Below are positions 26,101 through 30,768 of a stretch of DNA of 64,000 nucleotides, piece after piece. The notes under the pieces are model-generated. The model did not search any database and was not told the origin of the DNA. It saw only the letters and a list, made by a program, of their open reading frames with translations. This DNA comes from Pseudeuparius sepicola (taxonomy: Eukaryota > Arthropoda > Insecta > Coleoptera > Anthribidae). The position numbers and the translations under genes are program-made. Numbering within the stretch: position 1 is the stretch's first letter; every line of letters begins with the position of its first letter. The DNA is taken from contig OY987301.1 of assembly GCA_963920635.1 (NCBI GenBank), positions 19,944,501 through 20,008,500 of the forward strand, given 5' to 3'.

Positions 26101-27115
26101 AGTATTCGCCGAACCATTGATTTTGTTTTTTTCACCCTTTTATCTTAAAAAACAAAAAAGTTAGGTGGGGGGTCAATTCTCAGTGAATAACCCTGTACAT
26201 TATATATTTTGGAAAATGGGAATGCATGAATAACAGTATTATAAAAATGATATGACTTTCAGATTGGTGAAACCTGGCCGGATTCAACAGACAAATGCAA
26301 GAAAATATCCTGTGTGAAATCTAAAAAGAATGAACTTAGCAAACAGGAATCGATAGAGAGCTGTAAGAAAGACTGCAAACTGGTATAATTATGAAATGAA
26401 TACTGTCATATAGGCATTTTAATTTAAATATTTTAGGGGTGGGAGTACAAAGCATCTTCCACATCTTGTTGTGGGGAATGTGTTCAAATAGCATGCGTCC
26501 ACGATGGTGAAGTTAAAAAATTAGAGGAAACATGGACATCACGTGACAACTGCACAACGTACACTTGCGAAAATCTATCAGATGGTTTTGTGGTTTCTAG
26601 TCAACAAGAATCTTGTCCTTCCATAAGTGACTGTCCTGATGAAAATATTTTCATTAAGGGTTGTTGTAAACATTGCAATATTACACACGAGGATCAAAGT
26701 ATGAACATATTTAGAAGTTGTTCGAGTTATGATTTAATACCTTTTCAGAATTGTGCTTCCCCGAACCAATGTCACTAAATAAGACGATCGGACTGATAAG
26801 AGAAAACAGATTAGATAAAGGTGAATGCAGAAACAAAGAACCAATTCCAAACTTTACTGAATGTGTTGGAAGTTGTCATTCTTCTACGTTCTTCAATATA
26901 AGTAAGTAAATATATTGCCTTTTTAAAATAATCATCTAAACCGTCACTTCTTTCTAGAATCTGGATTACATGAATCAGTTTGTTCCTGTTGTCAAGCTAC
27001 AAAATATAAATCTTTGGAAGTTACTCTTGAATGTGAAAATGGAGTCCAGTGGATGAAAAAAGTTGCAATTCCAGCACAATGTGACTGTACTGGCTGTGCC
27101 GCCGAAAAGAAATAA
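941..27115 (+). CDS. Hml: Hemolectin/hemocytin, 5'-partial, 50 visible exons
   Basis: Large secreted multidomain protein. In insects hemolectin/hemocytin is made by hemocytes and helps build the hemolymph clot, nodules and adhesion to microbes (family knowledge). Seen here: 50 exons with GT-AG introns whose joined reading frame closes without error, giving about 3,805 residues before TAA at 27113-27115. Visible order: EGF/CCP, VWD-C8-TIL x3, WxxW, CBM14, TIL, F5/8C x2, LDLa, VWD-C8 x2, VWC-like modules, CTCK. Drosophila Hml is about 3,840 residues, so only the signal peptide and a little of the N-terminus should be missing; they lie left of the window or in a 5' exon I cannot see. The first visible exon starts with 2 nt that finish a split codon, so the gene is truncated, not started, at 941. 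Single exons are listed in the block entries. Some acceptor choices rest on phase and domain fit only. Confidence 0.93.
1437..1737 (+). other. Hml intron, 301 nt
   Basis: GTAATA donor, TTTGTAG acceptor. AT-rich; nothing else seen. Confidence 0.7.
2170..3827 (+). CDS. Hml: Hml exons 5-11: first VWD-C8-TIL unit
   Basis: Exons 2170-2342, 2393-2553, 2629-2771, 2825-2987, 3159-3289, 3338-3503 and 3559-3827 encode about residues 237-638. The VWD domain opens with CFSWGGMHHKTFDGKIFSF and ends with the calcium-site segment EGLCGRIDGD. A C8 module follows (LLDACRWDYCSC) and then a TIL module (EEGCYCPEGTVLHEDKCI). This is the repeat plan of von Willebrand factor D assemblies, which drive multimerisation. 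The first VWD lacks the usual G-D-P-H start (it has W-G-G-M-H-H). Two of the six introns here are only about 50 nt. The donor after 3289 is read as GTGCGT. Confidence 0.9.
3895..7238 (+). CDS. Hml: Hml exons 12-18: second VWD-C8-TIL unit plus extra TIL
   Basis: Exons 3895-4249, 4304-4392, 4451-4670, 4720-4793, 5468-5814, 6860-7010 and 7060-7238 encode about residues 639-1110. The VWD starts AAVGDPHYSTFDGKRFDF and reaches GLCGTFNNNQKDDF. C8 (CLYDMCAC...) is split by the 674-nt intron before 5468. TIL follows (CVEGCNCPEGEALDNNGEC), then a second Cys-rich/TIL segment (HSGCNCKEGYVLDTKNRIC) after a 1-kb intron full of MITEs. Exon 16 ends in phase 2 and joins 6860 to restore C-T-C-T-N. This is the best conserved D assembly in the protein. 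Confidence 0.92.
4794..5467 (+). other. Hml intron, 674 nt
   Basis: AT-rich intron between two C8 exons. I see no inverted ends, no coding remnant and no repeat shared with the rest of the window. Confidence 0.65.
6082..6570. mobile_element. MITE with TIR AACTTTGAAGTT
   Basis: About 490 bp. The left end (AACTTTGAAGTT, then AATAAATATGCAGATGAGTG) is mirrored at the right end (CACTCATCTGCATATTTATT, then CTTCAAAGTT). The inverted repeats extend about 60 bp at roughly 85% identity. The interior has no coding capacity. Target duplication not clear. It ends 2 bp before the target duplication of the next MITE. Confidence 0.75.
6580..6760. mobile_element. GTTGACTGA-family MITE, TSD CTGTCAG
   Basis: Ends CGTTGACTGACG and TCAGTCAACG are inverted. 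The 7-bp direct repeat CTGTCAG lies on both sides (6573-6579 and 6761-6767). Interior shows the family landmarks GACTACTCACGACTATAG, TTATGTCCTGGAAA and ACAATGTATTCTGCAT. No coding capacity. Confidence 0.88.
7296..8918 (+). CDS. Hml: Hml exons 19-22: third VWD-C8-TIL unit
   Basis: Exons 7296-7725, 8063-8206, 8259-8508 and 8704-8918 encode about residues 1111-1456. The VWD begins SAWGDSHFKTFDGKHYDY and ends KGLCGNYNDDEGDDF with a dense acidic calcium-binding stretch. C8 carries the CVFDSCACDQGGDC cluster. The TIL (residues about 1386-1456) ends VYLNSSYTDCVPRNSC. The first exon is 430 nt and fuses the end of the previous module with most of the VWD. Introns are short except 7726-8062. Confidence 0.92.
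7726..8062 (+). other. Hml intron, 337 nt
   Basis: Unremarkable AT-rich intron. Holds one GTTAGGTTAG near 7819 but no other structure. Confidence 0.65.
8975..13145 (+). CDS. Hml: Hml exons 23-24: WxxW (mucin-type) domain split by a transposon-filled intron
   Basis: Exons 8975-9250 and 12950-13145 encode about residues 1457-1613. After a VWC-like tail (DDCHTCSCSRGQKIC) comes CKPGWTKWVNQD, then SRCSREQIVDIECR, ADVECSLENGLICK and YCPDFEIRVLCEC. The W-T-K-W core with this cysteine order is the WxxW domain known from gel-forming mucins and cartilage intermediate layer protein. The domain is broken by a 3.7-kb intron that holds a foldback MITE and an intact Tc1/mariner copy. Exon phase is 0 on both sides, and the domain reads continuously across the junction. 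Confidence 0.88.
10746..12684 (-). mobile_element. Tc1/mariner element with 367-bp inverted repeats, apparently intact
   Basis: About 1.94 kb between TATA...TATA (TA target). Terminal inverted repeats are 10746-11112 and 12318-12684, 367 bp each. Reading both, I count about three mismatches and no net indel, so the copy is young. Ends read CAGTGTGACCCATTTG. The internal gene is a full transposase frame on the minus strand. It sits inside the right arm of the foldback MITE in the Hml intron, so it inserted later than that MITE. Confidence 0.93.
11163..12239 (-). CDS. Tc1/mariner transposase, DD37D-type spacing, uninterrupted
   Basis: Cut-and-paste DDE transposase. The open frame runs 12269-11163 (368 codons). 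I prefer the second Met (12239, MEYLSIRDKIEIV; 358 residues), since the first ten residues are a poly-Ile extension. N-terminal helix-turn-helix (RSAAEAAAEF, SRSTVQRIN) binds the inverted repeats. Catalytic triad, numbered on the longer frame: D168 (EILFTDEATF), D259 (KLQLDGSPIHNA) and D297 (PPRSPDLTPLDFFLWG), with 37 residues between the last two. All three acids are present, with no stop or frameshift. Related frames are widespread in arthropod genomes. It could be active, but activity is inference. Confidence 0.93.
   Translation of the reverse strand: MEYLSIRDKIEIVRLVGDNERSAAEAAAEFNNRHPGRSVSRSTVQRINNIFDETGSISKNLLKTRQNGRRGLVENNNQILQYFSDNPRNSVRTASLDLHIPRESIRRCLRQNKIKPFKPKFLHTLEPGDEERRLEFCYWLQGEYLHNGNFLNEILFTDEATFTTNGVVSSQNCRHWSAENPEFIINARRQYSQKINVWCGILRDRIIGPFFFEGNLNAAGFLNFLEIEFRNALDELPLRNRLNLKLQLDGSPIHNARLIRNWLDNNFENCWIGRNSPFCEWPPRSPDLTPLDFFLWGTLKQNVYKSRPHNLQELQARINRSCEEITPQQIRNVILNVRKRNDKCIVENGGLVEVTKIL
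13206..14205 (+). CDS. Hml: Hml exons 25-28: chitin-binding type 2 domain, TIL and linker
   Basis: Exons 13206-13445, 13502-13540, 13649-13887 and 13943-14205 encode about residues 1614-1874. A peritrophin-A/CBM14 domain (six Cys, DCYKFYECQPD ... MMYNPQTMTCDWP) spans about residues 1630-1692. The 39-nt exon 13502-13540 encodes only AVETVTRHVVQTP. A TIL module follows (CEAGCVNSHKKRSCPPNN ... CVSLQDC). The last exon ends in a Thr/Pro-rich linker with one N-glycosylation-type NATEA site. A chitin-binding domain fits the carbohydrate-binding reported for hemocytins. Confidence 0.9.
14257..15711 (+). CDS. Hml: Hml exons 29-33: tandem F5/8 type C (discoidin) domains
   Basis: Exons 14257-14381, 14701-14900 and 14953-15138 encode the first domain (residues about 1875-2044; QPLPDSAFSASSVLSPSFA, then VYGVIVRGSPLYDEYVTSY and LRVELVGC). 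Exons 15187-15369 and 15423-15711 encode the second (MGLSDGTMSALQISVSSE, WVEFDFLEPRTITAVVTKG, LRVEVHGC). These domains bind lipids or sugars in coagulation factors V/VIII and in hemocytin, and probably provide the lectin activity. The intron 15370-15422 uses the donor GTAAAT. A tempting donor at 15397 would leave a 26-nt intron and spoil the W-V-E-F-D-F-L motif, so I set the exon end at 15369. Confidence 0.94.
14382..14700 (+). other. Hml intron, 319 nt
   Basis: Splits the first F5/8C domain. Nothing recognisable inside. Confidence 0.65.
15712..16256 (+). other. Hml intron, 545 nt, with MITE
   Basis: Carries the 15757 MITE. After it is a short direct duplication (ACGCTATTATAGTCTA twice, about 15941 and 15969). 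Confidence 0.7.
15757..15936. mobile_element. GTTGACTGA-family MITE, TSD CCTTTAC
   Basis: 180 bp. Ends CGTTGACTGACA and GTCAGTCAATG are inverted. 7-bp direct repeat CCTTTAC at 15750-15756 and 15937-15943. It runs opposite to the copy at 48428. Landmarks include GCGCTTCCCGGAGACAAAAT and GGCGCCATCTACTTTCCAGG. Confidence 0.9.
16257..17599 (+). CDS. Hml: Hml exons 34-36: Cys-rich module, LDL-receptor class A module, linker
   Basis: Exons 16257-16537, 16976-17174 and 17230-17599 encode about residues 2202-2485. Exon 34 follows a Thr run with a TIL/VWC-like module (CNNCPGVDSTVLELSACRCD ... CSECICELGG). Exon 35 contains an LDLa-type module ending ICINSTLWCNGVQDCPDDEL-DC, with the C-N-G-x-x-D-C-x-D-x-x-x-x-x-C acidic calcium cage. 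Exon 36 is a long, basic, cysteine-poor linker (residues about 2365-2440), then a short Cys segment. The LDLa call is good from the cysteine and acid pattern, though one Cys is displaced. Confidence 0.82.
16538..16975 (+). other. Hml intron, 438 nt
   Basis: No repeat or coding remnant recognised. Confidence 0.6.
17655..18996 (+). CDS. Hml: Hml exons 37-40: fourth VWD-C8-TIL unit
   Basis: Exons 17655-17803, 17889-18354, 18406-18620 and 18680-18996 encode about residues 2486-2867. The VWD starts VCNVTGRTFNTFDNTEYKYD (no G-D-P-H) and ends VDGLCGFFNDNSEDDKR. C8 includes ISRCLETTCACLEHNEG. TIL reads CFPGCYCPAGYVRKDESC. The last exon runs on into the fifth VWD (YVTYDESNFTVSGNCVYVM). Splice phases 1, 2, 1 and 0 are all consistent. 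Confidence 0.9.
19050..23697 (+). CDS. Hml: Hml exons 41-43: fifth VWD and C8/TIL
   Basis: Exons 19050-19286, 23057-23353 and 23407-23697 encode about residues 2868-3142. The VWD continues over a 3.77-kb intron filled with a foldback element and a LINE relic, and resumes VSIYYPSLGISVKAP with GKLEGLCGDCNGDPQDD. C8 follows (FIEWCKKDTCNGNPEQSC), then a TIL-like segment ending EGCYCPQGK. The donor after 23353 is GTTAGA. The LINE relic ends about 45 nt before the acceptor at 23055-23056, yet the T-rich tract is intact. Confidence 0.9.
19449..20996. mobile_element. Foldback element with two 252-bp tandem units in each inverted arm
   Basis: Ends ATGAGGCGCCATTTCGGAC and its inverse (GTCCGAAATGGCGCCTCAT) are flanked by AATATCT-like sequence on both sides (possible 7-8 bp duplication). 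Inside the left arm a unit starting GAAATTTGCGTGAATAATC occurs twice, 252 bp apart (about 19530 and 19782). The same units occur inverted in the right arm (about 20497-20935, spacing about 253). Landmarks of each unit: GTAAACGCAAAAA, GGTACCACTGGTCGTCACC and GCAGAAGCCCGAAGTCGAA. A ~450-bp spacer (20040-20490) has a further direct repeat, GCGCTGCCGTATGAAAAAAG, at about 20384 and 20443. No coding capacity. Superfamily not assigned. Confidence 0.88.
21496..21593 (-). pseudogene. C-terminal tail of the same LINE reverse transcriptase
   Basis: On the minus strand a short frame reads YNNLPKSLK...FKKELKKYLIEKSDF then TGA, the usual C-terminus of LINE ORF2 proteins. It has the same orientation as 22335-23012 and a plausible order. 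The central RT motifs are absent and the gap holds a Tc1-like relic. Confidence 0.7.
21594..22330 (-). mobile_element. Truncated Tc1-like relic inside the LINE
   Basis: Starts TA-CAGTCTGTCCCGTTTTTCA. The body has ACCATATTAGGCATTTTTTT followed by ACACCGAAACCCCCATATAC, which parallels the long inverted repeat of the 10746 element in layout and partly in sequence. On the minus strand a frame ending QQETHRKCIILDTDFVEKGP then stop resembles a transposase C-terminus. The far half is missing. Confidence 0.5.
22335..23012 (-). pseudogene. Non-LTR retrotransposon relic, N-terminal part of reverse transcriptase
   Basis: An open frame of 225 codons on the minus strand encodes the start of a LINE-type reverse transcriptase: IICNLNSRKASGHDNITTK, SKVSPILKSGNTSDPNNYRP, SVLPIFSKILEKVMH and FNSQFGFRKSRDTEVA. 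This is the segment before and around RT motifs 1-2 of Jockey/CR1-like elements. The endonuclease, the catalytic F-x-D-D and the rest are missing. The frame becomes unrelated after DIITDIQ (about 22374). The C-terminal tail lies at 21496-21593. Confidence 0.88.
23747..26698 (+). CDS. Hml: Hml exons 44-48: VWC-like repeat series
   Basis: Exons 23747-23981, 24033-24949, 25168-25314, 26263-26382 and 26437-26698 encode about residues 3143-3702. Repeated modules carry C-x-x-C-x-C and C-C-x-x-C patterns (KCTTCKCEG, EECCNKFVC, DESGCCPVI, PGKCCPLYSC, CCPKIKRTAC, ECCGSCKQIAC, KCCKEYKQTAC, CCGECVQIAC), i.e. von Willebrand type C-like units. Each new unit opens with a short stretch of the type AC-x-x-x-G-x-x-Y-x-x-G. 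Exon 45 (917 nt) holds about four units without an intron. The intron after 25314 contains a foldback MITE whose TA target lies 6 nt past the exon edge. Confidence 0.88.
25322..26195. mobile_element. CAGGG-ended foldback MITE close to an Hml 5' splice site
   Basis: 874 bp. Ends CAGGGTTATTCACTGAGAA and its inverse (TTCTCAGTGAATAACCCTG) with TA on both sides (25320-25321, 26196-26197). It is a near-perfect hairpin with arms of about 420 bp turning near 25765 (CATTTTGGAGTTTCACTAT in inverted copies). A second CAGGGTGTTCC terminus pair lies inside at about 25446 and 26069, so one MITE may be nested in another. The exon ends at 25314, so the target TA is only 6 nt into the intron. Confidence 0.9.
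26749..27115 (+). CDS. Hml: Hml exons 49-50: C-terminal cystine knot (CTCK)
   Basis: Exons 26749-26901 and 26958-27115 encode the last ~104 residues. Pattern: GECRNKEPIPNFTECVGSCHS, then SVCSCCQATKYKSLEVTLEC and the final CDCTGCAAEKK before TAA. The C-x-G-x-C and C-x-C-C spacing with a last C-x-C identifies the CTCK dimerisation knot found at the C-terminus of vWF, mucins and insect hemolectins. It marks a complete 3' end of the gene. Confidence 0.93.
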
Positions 27116-27116
27116 A
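27111..27116 (+). promoter_or_regulatory. AATAAA overlapping the Hml stop codon
   Basis: The stop TAA (27113-27115) is embedded in an AATAAA hexamer. It could serve as a poly(A) signal, but a further AATAAA at 27321-27326 in T-rich surroundings is a more usual distance from the stop. Confidence 0.35.
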
Positions 27117-27320
27117 TTTAAAAACTAAACAAATTTATACCAAACATCAAATTTCATCTAACCTTGATGACAACAAAGTAGTTTAGAAGAAGTGTAAAGA
27201 ATATTTAAAATTGTGATAAATCTTATGATCAGGTGTAGTTAAGAAGAAATTAAATATTTTCTACTTCAATAGCAGCGCTTTTTATTTTTATTACAAAGGA
27301 ATTAAGATAATTATTACTAA

Positions 27321-27326
27321 AATAAA
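27321..27326 (+). promoter_or_regulatory. Candidate Hml polyadenylation signal
   Basis: AATAAA about 205 nt after the stop codon, followed by T-rich sequence (TCTTTTTATTTG). It is the best-placed candidate for the Hml 3' end. It is not proven. Confidence 0.45.
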
Positions 27327-29020
27327 ATCTTTTTATTTGTCTTATACAAACATGTCTTTTCTACTAAAAAAAAATAACTACAAAAAAATAGAAAATAGTG
27401 AAACTTCCGCAACCAAAATGTATAAGGCACATATTAAGCAAAAAACATTTTAAAAAAGAAATTAAAATTGGACATTAATTATTTCTTCATTTTATTAAAC
27501 AAGTAACTAGCACTGGTAAAAATATAAAAACACCAAACCGAAATGCTAATAACTAATAAATAAATAAATATTTGGAAATGCAACAATTAACAAAGAATCA
27601 ACAACCGTTAATTTAAAATAAATTACAATTTACAAATCTTCGCAATAGTTACAATTTTATTGCTAAGTCAAACTTAGAAATTTGTATGAGCAGCTATCAG
27701 AAAATTTTGTTATTTCATAATTTGTAACTTCTGAGTATTTTAATATTAATGTCCGACCCGACAATATGTAAGTATAGAATTTTTAAAAATAAGTAGGATT
27801 TTTGGTATAAGATCTTTTTTGAAGCTTCGTTTCCAAGCTATATGGTGTTAAAGGTTAAAATAATGAGTTTTTTTTTAATTTTTAAATCAGCGAAGGTGAA
27901 TTTTTAAACCAGCAAAGGTGAAAGAATCTGAGTAAGCAGACAAATTACTAAAAAATATATCCTTTGTAAATCTTCCCCTTCTATACCCTAGACGATAAAA
28001 ATAGCTTAAATATTGATGTGAAGGAAGATAAAATAGGATTACGATATGGTATGAATACAAAACTTAGGAAATTATCACATGGTTAGCTTAGCAAGAGAGA
28101 TCAAACTAATGCAAATAAAGTTCATAATAGGTACTAGCAGAAACGGGAAGGAATCATAATATTGTAGTATCATTTCCAAACGTACAGGATGCAAACGGGT
28201 TAGTAATAAACGAAGAGCTCAAGAAAAGAAGTTATTTAGCGTATATCCCCTTTAACAACACTGGTGTAAAGGAATAATAAGGTTTCTAGAGAAATAATTG
28301 ACAAATTTAGGGTTGTAGATGTGTAGAACAATAAATAGAAGATCAAGAAGATGATACAGGAATCTTCACGTATTCCATGGTACCGTAAAATCACATGCAA
28401 ATATAAAAGACACATAACCTTCTCATAAGAATGAGATGCGGACACAGACCCCCTTTCATTTGTTCAGGATGGGAGTGAATGTGGTCAGATAAGACATAAA
28501 GCACGCATTATCTGCCAAATTAATTCATCTCCGGGGTATGACCATAGAAGAATATATTCCGGAGTATATTCTTCAACAGTATAACTCTTCGAGAATTACT
28601 AAATCCAGAAGCAGAAAGCCACATTTCATTTCAGTCGCTTTTAATGAACCACAAACACCCAAATTGACATATTATGTAGTTTTTCTAGGTACAAGGTCGA
28701 ATTAAAAATTAAATTGAATTAAATTATGTAAGAAGGTGTTGTTGTTAAATAAACTTATATTATTATTATTATTAAATAAAAAAATAAAAAACCTTTGACA
28801 AAAGATGTTGACATTATAGTAAAAAATCTCTGTGAACTTAGTTTGTGTTTATTAAAGGAAAGAACTTCTAAATAAAAAATAGCACAATAACATTAGCATA
28901 GAAGTTATTGAAAGTTGTTACTATTTTTTATTGTTACCCGTGACTCCAACACCGGTGATTACCACATATGCTATACCTATGTTGGTTTAGAAATTATAAA
29001 ATATTACAACTTTTCTAAGC

Positions 29021-29411
29021 TTTAAGACTGAATGTACACCACGTGCGTGGTAATTCAACATTTTGACCCATAAAATGGCTTTTTTCGATCTGTAGCGAGC
29101 AACACGCATAATTTTAAACTTTTGGTCAATACAAATTTTAAGCTAAGTAATTACTCACATTTTGAGACAAAAATTATTTAAAAATATTTATCATAATGGA
29201 CGTTATTAGCATTTGCCCAAAAAGACTAATAACGCCCATTGTGATAAATATTTTTAAATAATTTTTGTTTCAAAATGTGAGTAATTACTTCGCTTAAAAT
29301 TTGTATTGACCAAGTTTAAAAGTATGCGTGTTGCTCGCTACAGATAGAAAAAAGCCATTTTATGGGTCAAAATGTTGAATCACCACGTACCTGCTGTACA
29401 TTGAGTCTTAA
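29021..29411. mobile_element. Hairpin MITE
   Basis: About 390 bp, palindromic over nearly its whole length. Arms read TTAAGACTGAATGTACA ... AATTCAACATTTTGACCCA, and inversely TGGGTCAAAATGTTGAAT ... TGTACATTGAGTCTTAA. The turn is near 29220 (ACGTTATTAGCATTTGCCCA). No coding capacity. Target duplication unclear. Confidence 0.82.
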
Positions 29412-29601
29412 CATTCTGTAACTTGGAAATTCTTTTTGGAAAAAAACGTTCTACTAAAAACCCTACTCATTTTCAAAAATACTGTAATGTTGCTCAAAGA
29501 AACTTCTGATAGTTATTAACAACAATAGTATCTACTGCGAAAATTCCAGCATAAATACTTCATAGTTAACTTTACATATCGACATATCTTTTTATATAAT
29601 G

Positions 29602-29607
29602 TTTATT
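29602..29607 (-). promoter_or_regulatory. AATAAA overlapping the Vps13D stop codon
   Basis: TGA (29609-29607) runs into AATAAA on the minus strand (TGAATAAAC). If used, the 3' UTR would be only about 15-30 nt. I see no better hexamer in the next ~100 nt. Confidence 0.4.
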
Positions 29608-30768
29608 CAGTCTTCTAAAACTGCAACCTTGTCATCACTTAAAGTGTACAAGTCCTCTACATACAACCTTTTGGCATAGTTGATTTGCTGAGCGACCGTG
29701 TTGGCCAGCTCGGAAGTTTTACACCTAACCCTCGGTTTCTTTATCGGGTCCGTATTTACCAGTGCAGCACTTACCCCCGCGTAGCGCATAACTATCTCTA
29801 TGTAATACCTCGGATCCCCACTTTCGTTTTCCATTATAGCATTGCAGATTTCCAAATCGCTAGTAACGCAAACATTTAGGCTTAAAAATTACAACAAACT
29901 AGTATAGTTACCTTAACGGGCATTCAATGATGGGCGTCAGCTCTGGAGCTCTTGTATTTGTCACGATTCTAATAATTTTGTTGGAGACAATACATAATAG
30001 GTCTTCAGACGCACTTCCTAGCATTTGATAAGCAACCAGTTTTTCATCGTAATTTCTGGAATGGTAAAAGTTATCAAAAAGTTCTTAAAGTATTGAAAAA
30101 ACATGCTTTTGATTAACAGTGTACAAGAATTGCTGCCCTTGACTTTGCTTGGTGCTGTATCTAGGTAACACCCCGCCGGGTCCTTGGACACACCGTGGCA
30201 GCCGTTTCCTCTCTGGGATATGCTTGCTAAAACAAAAATTTAACCAATAAACTGCAATTTTCACTTTGAAAAAACCGATCAACCTGCGACTGGAGTCCTG
30301 TAAAGCCCTTGCAGTTTCTGATGCTAAATCTAGCACACCAACGACAGGTTTTGTAAATAAGCCTAAAACTCCTTTCCCAAAACCAGACGCAAAACCTGGC
30401 AAGCCATCATTTAAAGCTCCATCGTACACTTGTTTGAATATACCGGCCGCGCCCAAAACACCAAAACCCAATCCTTTTATCCCGGCCAATAAATGATCTG
30501 TGCTTTTCCCGCTCTCCACTTGACGAATTTTGTGTCTCATTTCTTCGTGGTAATCGTCCATCGATATTCTACCCAAACCATCGGATATTGATTCGGTCAA
30601 TTTTGCTGTAGAATTTGACAAGCCGTGGGCGACGTTCTTTACTAGAGCACCGACGTTTCTTTCGTGGATAAATCCAGAAAAACCTTCTGAAACGTCATTT
30701 ACTAATCCTCTTGGGCTACCAATGAAGTCGACGGAAAACAAAATGAATCCAGCTTGCCACATAAGACC
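29607..30768 (-). CDS. Vps13D: Vps13D exons 30-33: ATG2_C helices, DH-like and PH-like C-terminus
   Basis: Exons 30284-30768, 30107-30226, 29912-30055 and 29607-29880 encode residues about 3791-4130. Exon 30 has the family-typical [20 protein letters not shown] and [20 protein letters not shown]. Exon 31 has [19 protein letters not shown]. Exons 32-33 ([20 protein letters not shown] ... ISKR-like strands, then [12 protein letters not shown]) form the PH-like end that targets membranes. The exon 31 donor is uncertain: phase and homology favour AA|GCATGT, a third GC donor, but GTACAC 17 nt upstream also keeps phase and would delete six residues. Confidence 0.9.

Larger units (their letters stand above)
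27116..29606. other. Intergenic region between convergent Hml and Vps13D
   Basis: Tail-to-tail spacer of 2.5 kb holding both 3' UTRs. AT-rich with no recognisable gene. Contains the hairpin MITE 29021-29411. A short duplicated stretch (CAGCGAAGGTGAATTTTTAAA and variants) lies near 27890-27920. Confidence 0.75.
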
